From NCBI GenBank assembly GCA_023395515.1, contig JAEWZB010000080.1:1-34385 (forward strand): a stretch of 34,385 nt of DNA, given 5' to 3'. The DNA is from Bacillota bacterium (lineage in GTDB: Bacteria > Bacillota > Syntrophomonadia > Syntrophomonadales > Syntrophomonadaceae). The notes beneath the pieces are model-generated. The model was not told where the DNA came from. It made no database searches and worked only from the letters and a program-made list of their open reading frames with translations. Positions 1 to 6,798 of the stretch are shown piece by piece (position 1 is the first letter of the stretch; each line of letters opens with the position of its first letter). The translations under genes and the position numbers were made by a program.

Positions 1-40
1 TATAACCCCTAGAGATTTTATCCTCTTAGCGATTAAGTAA

Positions 41-128
41 ATCGGGTAGGAGGCCACCCATTATTTGAGTGGCCGACCTCCCACACCACCGCTCATGCGG
101 TTCCGCAAGCGGCGGTTCCAAAGTTACA
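41..128 (-). ncRNA. 3' end of a group II intron (domains V-VI)
   Basis: Read on the minus strand, directly after the maturase stop codon, the sequence runs from GAACCGCCGCTTGCGG through GCGGTGGTGTGGGAGG to a GGCCACTC/GGGTGGCC stem, and ends in CCTCCTACCCGATT. This order, a GAACCGCCG...GGTGGTGTGAGAGG hairpin followed by a second stem and a terminal CCTACYCGATT, is the usual 3' terminus of one bacterial group II intron type. The predicted intron end is near position 41. Bases 1-40 would be the downstream flank; I recognise nothing in them. Confidence 0.8.
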
Positions 129-129
129 C

Positions 130-300
130 TTACTTCGCCGAGTAACATTCCATCAAACTGAGGTATCCGCCACGTTTGAATCTCTCGTTGGATAAGGCTC
201 TTAATAAGATTGGGCTATGGGCTGTGCGCCAATAGCCTTTTCTCGTGTTTGCCCACATCCATGCTTGTCTTCTGCCTCGTACCCCGTTTGATGGACATAA
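130..300 (-). pseudogene. C-terminal fragment of group II intron reverse transcriptase/maturase
   Basis: The minus-strand frame ending in TAA at 130-132 reads ...QAWMWANTRKGYWRTAHS, then PILLRALSNERFKRGGY and LSLMECYSAK. The WANTRKGYWR...SPIL..ALSNERF..GGY pattern is typical of the extreme C-terminus of group II intron-encoded proteins. Only about 55 residues survive; the RT and maturase domains are missing. Homology stops near 290-300, where an IS3-type element begins on the other strand. I infer that the intron was truncated by that insertion or by a later deletion. It cannot be an active enzyme. Confidence 0.8.
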
Positions 301-342
301 AAAATGCGTAGTATAATGAACATCAAGAGAGGGGACAAAAAA

Positions 343-618
343 ATGATAAAAAAGTATAGTCCAGAGTTTAAATTAGAAGCAGTAAAACGGGTTGTTAGTA
401 GTGGTGCACCTGTAGCCAGAGTAGCAGCCGAGCTGGGAGTAAATGAGAATACCTTACACGGATGGATGAAAAAATATCGCGATAAACCTTCTTCTCCTTT
501 TCAGGGTAGTGGGAAGTTAAGTGAGGAAGATAAAAGAATGAGGAATCTGGAGCGGCAAAATCGTGAATTGAGAGAGGTGTTCTTAATTTTTATGTATCTT
601 TTCAATTTTATTAATTAA
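343..618 (+). pseudogene. Truncated IS3-family transposase OrfA (helix-turn-helix)
   Basis: From ATG 343, behind AGAGAGGGGA, the protein begins MIKKYSPEFKLEAVKRVV and continues with a helix-turn-helix (VARVAAELGVNENTLHGWMKKY) and the start of the coiled coil (LSEEDKRMRNLERQNRELRE). This is the usual layout of IS3-family OrfA, which binds the inverted repeats of the element. OrfA-like sequence stops near 576; the last 13 codons (VFLIFMYLFNFIN) are antisense to the neighbouring toxin gene. No orfB with a DDE domain follows. The copy is therefore truncated and cannot transpose on its own. An in-frame ATG at 304 is an alternative but has no ribosome binding site. Confidence 0.8.
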
Positions 619-942
619 GTATTTCAGATCAGTTTCTCCTATTTTACCTATCCGGTCTTCATCTTTAATTACCCTTTTTAATTCAAGTTCAGTTAACTTT
701 ATTAATCTATATCCCAGCCCCCATGATGGTTTAAGTAACCCTGCTTTCCTCCAATTTAAAATCGGTATTTTAAATTGATCAAAATAAGATGGGGGATTAC
801 TAGGAGATTGGGTAGTAGTTGAAATTAATATAAAATAATAGTTTTCTATTTTATCAATGATTATTGCGGGTCGTATTTTAGATTCACCCGGAATATCTTC
901 ATATTGAATTTCCAGCCAAAATATATCACCTTTATCAAACAT
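583..942 (-). CDS. PemK/MazF-family toxin (putative endoribonuclease)
   Basis: A 119-residue protein starting MFDKGDIFWLEIQYEDIPG. The KGDIFW...ESKIRPAIIIDK opening and the following ILISTTTQSP strand match the PemK/MazF toxin fold, whose members cleave mRNA. The C-terminal half (YRLIKLTELELKRVIKDEDR...GKIGETDLKYL) fits the terminal helix region. It lies six bases after the stop of the upstream small gene, the usual antitoxin-toxin arrangement, and probably depends on translational coupling because its own Shine-Dalgarno site is weak. The 3' end abuts the truncated IS3 fragment, so the module sits at the edge of mobile debris. Family assignment is fairly secure; toxicity is inferred. Confidence 0.78.
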   Translation of the reverse strand: MFDKGDIFWLEIQYEDIPGESKIRPAIIIDKIENYYFILISTTTQSPSNPPSYFDQFKIPILNWRKAGLLKPSWGLGYRLIKLTELELKRVIKDEDRIGKIGETDLKYLINKIEKIHKN

Positions 943-948
943 TTTTGA

Positions 949-1173
949 CTAAAATTCCTCATCCACTATATATCTATGATCCTTTTTATCCCGGTCAAAT
1001 AGTACTTTACCGTTTTCAACTTTTGGTTTAACCGTAATTTCATCTAACTTTTTAGTGGATAAAGACAGCCCTTTATTTTTTTCTTCTTTTTTAATAACTG
1101 CCGGCATTTTATTCCCCTCCCCTTTAGAATCATGGGAATTGACTATTGCATTATTTTGGTTCTTATTGTCCAT
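949..1173 (-). CDS. Putative antitoxin partner of the PemK/MazF-type toxin
   Basis: A 74-residue hydrophilic protein starting at ATG 1173, with GGAAGG seven to eight bases upstream; an in-frame TTG at 1188 would add five residues but lacks a spaced ribosome site. It is rich in Lys, Asn, Glu and Asp with no obvious fold, and ends in FDRDKKDHRYIVDEEF. I do not recognise a DNA-binding motif. The antitoxin role rests on position (immediately upstream of the toxin, six-base gap), small size, and a perfect inverted repeat just upstream of the start. It could also be an unrelated small protein cotranscribed with the toxin. Confidence 0.5.
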   Translation of the reverse strand: MDNKNQNNAIVNSHDSKGEGNKMPAVIKKEEKNKGLSLSTKKLDEITVKPKVENGKVLFDRDKKDHRYIVDEEF

Positions 1174-1195
1174 TATATCACCTTCCAAAGTTAGT

Positions 1196-1216
1196 TACTA
1201 CACAGTATGTGTAGTA
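1196..1216. promoter_or_regulatory. Perfect inverted repeat upstream of the toxin-antitoxin pair, candidate operator
   Basis: Two 9-base arms, TACTACACA and TGTGTAGTA, flank the trinucleotide GTA. The repeat lies 23 bases upstream of the putative antitoxin start on the minus strand. Type II modules are usually autoregulated through such palindromes by the antitoxin-toxin complex. That role is inferred from symmetry and place only. Confidence 0.55.
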
Positions 1217-1422
1217 TTGACCAATTAGAAGGTTATGTAAACGTATGTGCAATTTTTATGCCGCGGAAACTATCTTTTCCCGATTATTAGGGATTATGTC
1301 TTTCTATTTTCTTCTATATGTTAACCTATGTTATACTTATTGGACGAATAAAAAGACCTTAAATTTTCAAATAAACATCTGTAAGGAAGTGTTGTTTTAT
1401 TCCTTTACTAATTTTCGGAGCC

Positions 1423-2553
1423 GTGGTTTTTCTAAGTTTATTTGGTTTAGCCAATTACTATATAGGTTTAAACCTATATAATTTGTGGACTGCTTTAGGT
1501 ACCCTCTCCTTAAATGCTACCGCTTTCTGGGTTATCTTTTGGATTATCGCTTTCTCTTTTATTTTAGGCCGGCTGAATATCATCCCAGCATTTATCAAGC
1601 GTACCTTTAACTGGATAGGCTCTTTTTGGATGTTTTTTATGTTATATGCTATCCTGCTTTGGCTTATATTTGATTTAGCCGGTCTTATTCTCACCCATTC
1701 CGGTCTCAGCAGCTTAATGGGAATGCCGATACCAAGCTTCAATTTATATGGCAAAATGGCGGCATTAATTGGCATCATCGGTATTATGGCTTATGGTACT
1801 TATCACGCGAGAAATATTAAAATAAATTCTTATGATATTATAATCCCTAAAAATTGTACTACATTGAAAAATCTAAATGTAGTTTTCCTTTCCGATACCC
1901 ACCTGGGCAATATCGTTAATAATAAGCACCTGGAACACATGGTAGATAAAATTAACAGTCTCTCTCCCGATATAGTATTATTCGGAGGAGATATAATAGA
2001 TGACAGTATGAATTCTTACCTTGAGCAGAATATGTCGAAAACCCTTGGTAAGATAAAATCGGCCTATGGAATATATGGGGTACTAGGTAACCATGACGGA
2101 GCTGCCCGTGACCAAATAAACGTGATAAATAACCTTGCAGCTGGCGGAATGAGAGTTCTGGTCGATCAATATATCAAAATTAATGAATCTTTTTATCTGG
2201 CCGGACGAGTCGATAACAGCATGCCCCGGGGAGGCTCCTCCCGAAAGCCTCTGGAAGAAATACTAAAAGATGTTGACCAGTCATTACCTGTAATTCTGAT
2301 GGATCACAGTCCGGCTAAGTTTAAGGAAGCTAGAGAGCAAAATGTTGATTTACAGCTTTCCGGGCATACTCATGGTGGTCAATTCTTCCCCAATACATTA
2401 GTAACTAAAACTATTTTTGCTACAGATTGGGGTTATCTAAAAAAGGACAATTTCCAATTAATCGTTTCCAGTGGAGCCGCAACTTGGGGTCCACCTTTAC
2501 GGTTAGGAACCAATTCTGAAATTGTGAAGGTAAATATAACATTTAAAAAATAA
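1423..2553 (+). CDS. Membrane-anchored calcineurin-like metallophosphoesterase (YkuE/YaeI type)
   Basis: Residues 1-125 hold about four hydrophobic segments; the rest is a metallophosphoesterase domain with the full metal-binding set: FLSDTHLG (Asp158, His160), GGDIIDD (Asp190), LGNHDG (Asn223-His224-Asp225), MDHSP (His295) and SGHTHGGQ (His315, His317). Relatives hydrolyse phosphate esters or lipid pyrophosphates at the membrane; the substrate here is unknown. The start is uncertain. GTG 1423 is the only standard start codon in frame after the upstream stop, but it has no properly spaced ribosome site, and the codons before it (FIPLLIFGAV) read as the beginning of the same hydrophobic segment. 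A good AAGGAAG at 1383-1389 stands nine bases before an in-frame ATT (1399). Confidence 0.9.
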   Translation: MVFLSLFGLANYYIGLNLYNLWTALGTLSLNATAFWVIFWIIAFSFILGRLNIIPAFIKRTFNWIGSFWMFFMLYAILLWLIFDLAGLILTHSGLSSLMGMPIPSFNLYGKMAALIGIIGIMAYGTYHARNIKINSYDIIIPKNCTTLKNLNVVFLSDTHLGNIVNNKHLEHMVDKINSLSPDIVLFGGDIIDDSMNSYLEQNMSKTLGKIKSAYGIYGVLGNHDGAARDQINVINNLAAGGMRVLVDQYIKINESFYLAGRVDNSMPRGGSSRKPLEEILKDVDQSLPVILMDHSPAKFKEAREQNVDLQLSGHTHGGQFFPNTLVTKTIFATDWGYLKKDNFQLIVSSGAATWGPPLRLGTNSEIVKVNITFKK

Positions 2554-2620
2554 AAGTTTGGCTAGAATCCGGCTTCTTTAACCTTACACCAGCCCGGTTT
2601 TAGGCAAACTTTTATTTTAT
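2552..2620 (+). terminator. Possible terminator after the metallophosphoesterase
   Basis: AAAAGTTTG (2552-2560) pairs perfectly with CAAACTTTT (2605-2613), followed by ATTTTAT. The 44-base loop is long and the T tract is interrupted, so this may be a weak terminator or only an RNA end structure. Confidence 0.4.
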
Positions 2621-2749
2621 CCCTCCGAAAAACTTGAGCAAGTCTTCCTAATTATCCTCTTGCTTTTGCATCATGTTAATCTAATAAGATAAATAATTAA
2701 ATATTTGAAATTTTCTTAACATATAATACGTAGATATAATTCTTACAGA

Positions 2750-2779
2750 TTGATTTTCCTTGGCTTAATGTGATAAAAT
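2750..2779 (+). promoter_or_regulatory. Probable promoter of the first CoA-transferase
   Basis: TTGATT (2750-2755) and TAAAAT (2774-2779) are 18 bases apart. Together with the hairpin below, this accounts for the 378-base gap between 2553 and 2932. I see no other gene in it. Confidence 0.45.
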
Positions 2780-2840
2780 ATGTCAAAATGCAATTTTTAT
2801 AGCACAGTGTATTTATTTAAGGTTAATTAAAAATAAAATA

Positions 2841-2931
2841 AGGGGAGGTGAACCCTATTATTAAAATCACCCCACAGCCATAACATCTTATTCATAATAA
2901 TTATGGTGCTGATTTTAATATTAGGAAATGT
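2841..2931 (+). promoter_or_regulatory. Structured 5' leader: strong Shine-Dalgarno followed by a hairpin before the start codon
   Basis: A near-perfect AGGGGAGGTG (2841-2850) has no start codon at normal spacing. It is followed by an inverted repeat: ATTAAAATCA (2860-2869) pairs with TGATTTTAAT (2910-2919), and CCATAA (2878-2883) with TTATGG (2901-2906). The ATG of the CoA-transferase is at 2932, thirteen bases after the stem, with only a weak AGGA (2923-2926) of its own. Folding would bring the strong site closer to the start codon. Confidence 0.5.
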
Positions 2932-4290
2932 ATGGGATTTCAAGAGGAGTATAAAGCCAAATTAACCACGGCTGCTGAAGTTGCAGCTAAAGTAAATTCC
3001 TATGAAACTATTAAATTAGGGTATTTTAATGGAAAACCGAATGTTCTTATTAAAGCGCTGGCAGAGCGGCATGAAGAATTAAGAGATGTTTTATTAATGG
3101 CTGCGGTAACTGTTCTTCCCGTCCCCGAAGTAATATCTTATCCCAATAGTTTTAAGTATCAAGACTGGCATTGGAGTCTTTTAACCCGCATGCTGGCCAA
3201 TCACTATGACAATATCACTTATGCCCCGCTTCTATATAGCATGTGTTGTGAATTTATCCGCAATAAAGAAGTCGATAGAGGCCGAGACGTAGAATGGTGT
3301 TGGCAACAAGTAGGACCTATGGACGAGAATGGGTACTTCAACTTTGGTCCCAGCTGTTCGGAATCTATGACAAGTTTTTTAAATGGCCAATATAGAGTTG
3401 TAGAAGTAAATAAAAATATGCCTATATGTCTAGGCGGTACGGAAGAATCAGTACATATTTCCGAAGTAGACTTTATCGTGGAAGCCCCTGATGATCAGGA
3501 AATAATGGCAGCTCCTGATTTTCCTGAGCCTAACGAAGTTGAAGTTACCATAGCCAAACATATAGTTGAGCATGTTAGAGATGGTAGCTGCTTACAACTA
3601 GGTATTGGCGGCCTGCCTAATGCTATCGGCAAGCTTTTAAATGAGGCCGATTTTAAAGATCTGGGTATTCATACGGAAATGTTTGTGGATGCTTTTGTTG
3701 ATTTGGTAGAAAACGGCATAGCTAATGGGGCCAGAAAAAATATTAATAAATATAAAGCAGTTTATACTTTTGCCTTGGGTACTAAACGTCTTTATGAGTT
3801 TATGCATAATAATAAAGCTTTAGCAACTCACAATGTTGAATATGTCAATGATCCCCGCATAATTTCCCAACACGATAACTTCATTTCTATAAATCAAGCT
3901 ATCCAAGTTGATTTAGTTACCCAGGTGAATTCTGAAAGTATGGGATTCAAGCAAATTTCCGGCAATGGCGGCATGATTGACTTTGTCTTAGGGGCTCAGT
4001 GGTCCAAAGGTGGTAAGAGTATAATTTGTTTACCTTCCACATTTACCGATAAAGAAGGCAATCTAGTTTCCAGAATTGTACCTTACTTTGCTCCCGGAAC
4101 TGCCGTAACCGTATCCCGGCATTTAGTTGACTATATAGCTACCGAATATGGAGTAAGGAAGATGAAAGCACAGAGTCAATGGGTTAGAACCGAGAACATT
4201 GTCGAATTAGCTCATCCTAATTTCAGAGATGATTTGATTAAGGCGGCTGAGGAAGCCAAGATTTGGTCTAGGACTAATAAACAGAACTAG
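2932..4290 (+). CDS. Acetyl-CoA hydrolase/transferase family CoA-transferase (butyrate/4-hydroxybutyrate type)
   Basis: A 452-residue cytoplasmic enzyme of the family that includes 4-hydroxybutyrate CoA-transferase and butyryl-CoA:acetate CoA-transferase. It would move CoA between short-chain acyl-CoAs and acetate by a ping-pong mechanism through a glutamyl-CoA thioester. The LQLGIGGLPNAIG segment precedes DLGIHTEMFVD; Glu249 there aligns with the catalytic glutamate of the family (Glu238 in the Clostridium aminobutyricum enzyme). Further motifs are NSESMGFKQISGNGGMIDF and a C-terminal LAHPNFRDDLIKAAEEA. The gene stands alone on the plus strand, convergent with a toxin-antitoxin pair and a paralogous transferase. 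The N-terminus is of normal length, supporting ATG 2932. The exact acyl substrate cannot be read from sequence. Confidence 0.88.
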   Translation: MGFQEEYKAKLTTAAEVAAKVNSYETIKLGYFNGKPNVLIKALAERHEELRDVLLMAAVTVLPVPEVISYPNSFKYQDWHWSLLTRMLANHYDNITYAPLLYSMCCEFIRNKEVDRGRDVEWCWQQVGPMDENGYFNFGPSCSESMTSFLNGQYRVVEVNKNMPICLGGTEESVHISEVDFIVEAPDDQEIMAAPDFPEPNEVEVTIAKHIVEHVRDGSCLQLGIGGLPNAIGKLLNEADFKDLGIHTEMFVDAFVDLVENGIANGARKNINKYKAVYTFALGTKRLYEFMHNNKALATHNVEYVNDPRIISQHDNFISINQAIQVDLVTQVNSESMGFKQISGNGGMIDFVLGAQWSKGGKSIICLPSTFTDKEGNLVSRIVPYFAPGTAVTVSRHLVDYIATEYGVRKMKAQSQWVRTENIVELAHPNFRDDLIKAAEEAKIWSRTNKQN

Positions 4291-4310
4291 ATATAGGCTT
4301 TTTAGGGGAG

Positions 4311-4333
4311 GGGTTATCCTGATTGGATAACCC
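4311..4333 (+). terminator. Hairpin after the CoA-transferase
   Basis: GGGTTATCC and GGATAACCC form a perfect 9-bp stem with a 5-base loop, followed by TTTACATTG. The T tract is short, so termination may be partial and shared with the next hairpin. Confidence 0.5.
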
Positions 4334-4344
4334 TTTACATTGTA

Positions 4345-4382
4345 AAATAACCCCTGCTAAATGCTTGATTTAGCAGGGGCTT
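4345..4382. terminator. Bidirectional terminator between convergent genes
   Basis: CCCCTGCTAAAT (4351-4362) and ATTTAGCAGGGG (4368-4379) form a perfect 12-bp stem with a 5-base loop. On the minus strand it is followed by TTATTTTA, which suits termination of the HicA-type operon; on the plus strand it can serve the CoA-transferase. Confidence 0.7.
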
Positions 4383-4418
4383 AATAATCTTAAGGTATTA
4401 ATAACAATCCTTACTCAG

Positions 4419-4637
4419 TTATAATTTTTTATTAAAGTATTCCTCTGATACTTGTAATTGTTTGTTTAATATTTCTCTCCACAGATTTTTACTTATTTCT
4501 CCGGTTCCCATGGAAATTTTAGTCCTTTTCAAAACCCCATCAGGCATAAGTTTCTGAAAATACCAGTGGTCAGTCTTTTTATATAGCTCCCATCCATCAC
4601 GTTCACAAAAACGTTTCAAATCACGCCAGCTAGGCAT
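4419..4637 (-). CDS. HicA-family toxin (mRNA interferase)
   Basis: A 72-residue protein beginning MPSWRDLKRFCERDGWELY. The double-stranded-RNA-binding-like HicA fold is suggested by the opening helix, the KKTDHWYF strand carrying the histidine that is catalytic in HicA toxins (His23), and the closing ISKNLWREILNKQL helix, where HicA proteins commonly have a K/P-x-L-W-x-x-I-L pattern. Its start codon overlaps the last 8 bases of the upstream antitoxin gene, so the two are translationally coupled. The partner is not a plain HicB but a Phd-like protein. Confidence 0.75.
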   Translation of the reverse strand: MPSWRDLKRFCERDGWELYKKTDHWYFQKLMPDGVLKRTKISMGTGEISKNLWREILNKQLQVSEEYFNKKL

Positions 4638-5046
4638 CTATAAAACCTGCTACTTCCTCAAGATTATTGGCTAATATAGCTTTTAGTACATAAGGAAAAT
4701 GTTTTTGACGGTTGGGAGAGTTATAGTAAAGGTTAAATTGCTCAAAATAATCTTCTGCATAATCTAAAATCTCTTGAGCCATCAGATTTTTAAACTCACC
4801 CTTATTCATGGTGTTAATTATTAAATCTAACTCGTTTAAGGTTACGGTAATACTGCCATCTTCTTCCTGGAAAACATTCATGTGCAACCGGTAATCAGCT
4901 AGTAAATTTACGGTATGTTCAAGTGATATAGATAATACATGATCTCTATTACGTTTAATTACTACGGGCTTTTCTCTTACTACGGTATCTATAAACAGAC
5001 TAAATTCTTTTCTTACCTCAGTTGCATTTATAGTTTGCATGAACAT
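4630..5046 (-). CDS. Phd/YefM-like antitoxin with a C-terminal extension, paired with HicA
   Basis: About 138 residues. The N-terminal half (MQTINATEVRKEFSLFIDTV, then REKPVVIKRNRDHVLSISL) matches the Phd/YefM DNA-binding antitoxin fold. After residue 65 comes a different segment, QEEDGSITVTLNELDLIINT, and then helices (LMAQEILDYAEDYFEQF) that recall the HicB-like antitoxin style. It is paired with a HicA-type toxin, so it looks like a hybrid: Phd DNA-binding head, toxin-neutralising tail of another type. Start chosen at ATG 5046, six bases after AGGAGG; GTG 5049 and ATG 5037 are in-frame alternatives. Confidence 0.7.
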   Translation of the reverse strand: MFMQTINATEVRKEFSLFIDTVVREKPVVIKRNRDHVLSISLEHTVNLLADYRLHMNVFQEEDGSITVTLNELDLIINTMNKGEFKNLMAQEILDYAEDYFEQFNLYYNSPNRQKHFPYVLKAILANNLEEVAGFIDA

Positions 5047-5062
5047 CACCTTCCTCCTCTCA

Positions 5063-5091
5063 ATTGTAATTTATGTACATATTGTACGCAA
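5063..5091 (-). promoter_or_regulatory. Promoter and candidate operator of the HicA-type module
   Basis: On the minus strand TTGCGT (5086-5091) and TACAAT (5063-5068) are exactly 17 bases apart, just upstream of AGGAGG. The spacer contains the palindrome ATGTACAT (5073-5080) and a second GTAC, plausible binding sites for the Phd-like antitoxin. Confidence 0.5.
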
Positions 5092-5136
5092 TAGAGAAAA
5101 GGATAATATCTTGTAAAATTTTCCGATTATTATTTA

Positions 5137-6483
5137 CTAATCTATTTTATTACTTGCTACCCAGATGTTCATTTCATCTGCGGCTTTTATAAGCTCATCT
5201 CTAAAGTCGGGATGGGCAATATTTATTAAAGCCTCGGCTCTGGCCCAAGTTGCTTTGCCTTTTAGTTGAGCTATACCGTATTCGGTAACTACATAATGGG
5301 TAATGGACCTGGGCACAGTTACTATAGCTCCGGGGGTTAAGGTAGGCTTAATCCTTGATTTTATTTGGCCATCCTTATCTTTAAAGGTAGAGCTTAAGCA
5401 TATTAAACCTTTACCACCTTTGGAACCAAAGGCTCCAAATATAAAATCAAGCTGTCCGCCGGTTCCTGATATATGTCTGGTGCCAACACTCTCTGAACAT
5501 ACCTGACTGAATAAATCTACCTCCAGAGCATTATTTACCGCTATAACCTTATTATTCATAGCTATTATACGTGGGTCATTAGTATAGCTGACCGGGTAGG
5601 AAGCACACATAGGGTTATTATCTAAAAATGCATATAATTTGTCAGTACCCATGGCAAACGTGTAAGTCATTTTGCATAAATCTATAGTCTTTTTAGCCCC
5701 GGTTATTCTCCCTGATTCATACATATCTACACAAGAGTCAACTAACATTTCCGTATGAATGCCTAAATCCTTTAAATCACTTTCGGCAATTTTAGCCCCA
5801 ATAACATTGGGCAAACCGCCAATACCTAACTGAAGGCAAGCCCCATCTTCTATTTCATTCATGACGTATTCGGCAATCTTATAGTCTATTTCTTTAGGTG
5901 GTATAGCCGGAAGCTGAAATAATGGCTCATTATTTCCTTCTACTATATAATCAACTTGATTAATATGAATATTTTCCGAATTACCTCCCTGGCAAGTAGG
6001 CACGGATTGGTTAACTTCTACCACAATCTTTTTAGATTTAAGCAAAGTCCCGGGTGTAACCGAATTAGAAGTTCCCAAATTAAAAAAACCTTTAGCATCC
6101 ATAGGAGCCACTTTAACAAAAGCTACATCAACATCAAGATATTTTTTGGTTATTCTGGGACCTTGATGATAAGTAATAGGAATATAGTTACAAAGTTGCC
6201 TGTCGTGCAGCACCCGGGACACTTTACTAAAATGCCAATCATCTAATACAAAATGCTCCCGGTTAGGATCTGCTTCTACGATCTTAGGTACTTTAGTAAA
6301 ACTAACCGACCTGACATTCACATTATATAGTTCATCAACTCTTTGAGCTAAGGCATTATCAAGTGCCTCTGGAAACATTGCAAATTCACTATACCAAATA
6401 GTATCTCCTGATTTGACTAACTGGGCTGCTTGATCTGCGGTTATTAATTTTTGCTTATACTGCCAACTAGTGATATCACTCAT
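5137..6483 (-). CDS. Acetyl-CoA hydrolase/transferase family CoA-transferase, second paralogue
   Basis: A 448-residue paralogue of the gene at 2932, sharing the same order of motifs: APMDAKGFFNLGTSNS, LQLGIGGLPNVIG, DLGIHTEMLVD (Glu245 is the expected catalytic glutamate), CSESVGTRHISGTGGQLDF and IAHPDFRDELIKAADEM. It should exchange CoA between short-chain acyl groups and acetate in the cytoplasm. It matches the family consensus better than the first copy in the N-terminal third (SGDTIWYSEFAMFPEAL), so it may be the main enzyme. Start ATG 6483 follows GGGAGGAG at good spacing. It is transcribed divergently from a MarR-type regulator, which is the likely controller. Confidence 0.9.
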   Translation of the reverse strand: MSDITSWQYKQKLITADQAAQLVKSGDTIWYSEFAMFPEALDNALAQRVDELYNVNVRSVSFTKVPKIVEADPNREHFVLDDWHFSKVSRVLHDRQLCNYIPITYHQGPRITKKYLDVDVAFVKVAPMDAKGFFNLGTSNSVTPGTLLKSKKIVVEVNQSVPTCQGGNSENIHINQVDYIVEGNNEPLFQLPAIPPKEIDYKIAEYVMNEIEDGACLQLGIGGLPNVIGAKIAESDLKDLGIHTEMLVDSCVDMYESGRITGAKKTIDLCKMTYTFAMGTDKLYAFLDNNPMCASYPVSYTNDPRIIAMNNKVIAVNNALEVDLFSQVCSESVGTRHISGTGGQLDFIFGAFGSKGGKGLICLSSTFKDKDGQIKSRIKPTLTPGAIVTVPRSITHYVVTEYGIAQLKGKATWARAEALINIAHPDFRDELIKAADEMNIWVASNKID

Positions 6484-6535
6484 ATATTATTTCGACTCCT
6501 CCCGGATTTAATTAAAAGCCCTGATCTTATGGCTA

Positions 6536-6563
6536 ATTATACCTTGACTCTTAGATAAATCAA
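6536..6563 (-). promoter_or_regulatory. Promoter of the second CoA-transferase
   Basis: On the minus strand TTGATT (6558-6563) and TATAAT (6536-6541) are 16 bases apart, upstream of the gene starting at 6483. The -35 region overlaps one arm of a 10-base inverted repeat (see the next entry). Confidence 0.55.
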
Positions 6564-6633
6564 ATTATACCTGTATCCCCTAAGCCGGTTCCTTCGTTAT
6601 ATAAAAACAGGTTATGTAATTAGTTTATCTAAG
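6550..6633. repeat. Split inverted repeat in the divergent intergenic region, candidate operator pair
   Basis: CTTAGATAAA (6550-6559) and TTTATCTAAG (6624-6633) are perfect inverse copies 64 bases apart. The first overlaps the -35 box of the CoA-transferase promoter. The distance is about six helical turns, compatible with looping or two half-sites. Which protein binds is inferred to be the adjacent MarR regulator. Confidence 0.4.
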
Positions 6634-6718
6634 TTATTATGTTACGATTCGTAAATTATAACCTAGAAATTTCACTATGACTAGTATTTTCTCAACAATA
6701 TTATTCTAATAAATAATA

Positions 6719-6781
6719 CTTTTAGTATAATTAGTTGACATTCTTAATTAATTTGTCCATTATAAAAGGGAAAACTAAAAG
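6719..6781 (+). promoter_or_regulatory. Promoter of the MarR regulator flanked by an inverted repeat
   Basis: TTGACA (6735-6740) and CATTAT (6758-6763) are 17 bases apart. CTTTTAGT (6719-6726) and ACTAAAAG (6774-6781) are inverse copies that bracket the promoter. The gap 6484-6798 thus holds two divergent promoters and two inverted repeats; no gene is visible in it. Confidence 0.5.
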
Positions 6782-6798
6782 AATGGGAAGAGGTTATT

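Noticed and set aside
1245..1481. Plus-strand frame of 78 codons before the metallophosphoesterase
   Set aside because: No ribosome site, no family resemblance, and it runs out of frame into the real gene.
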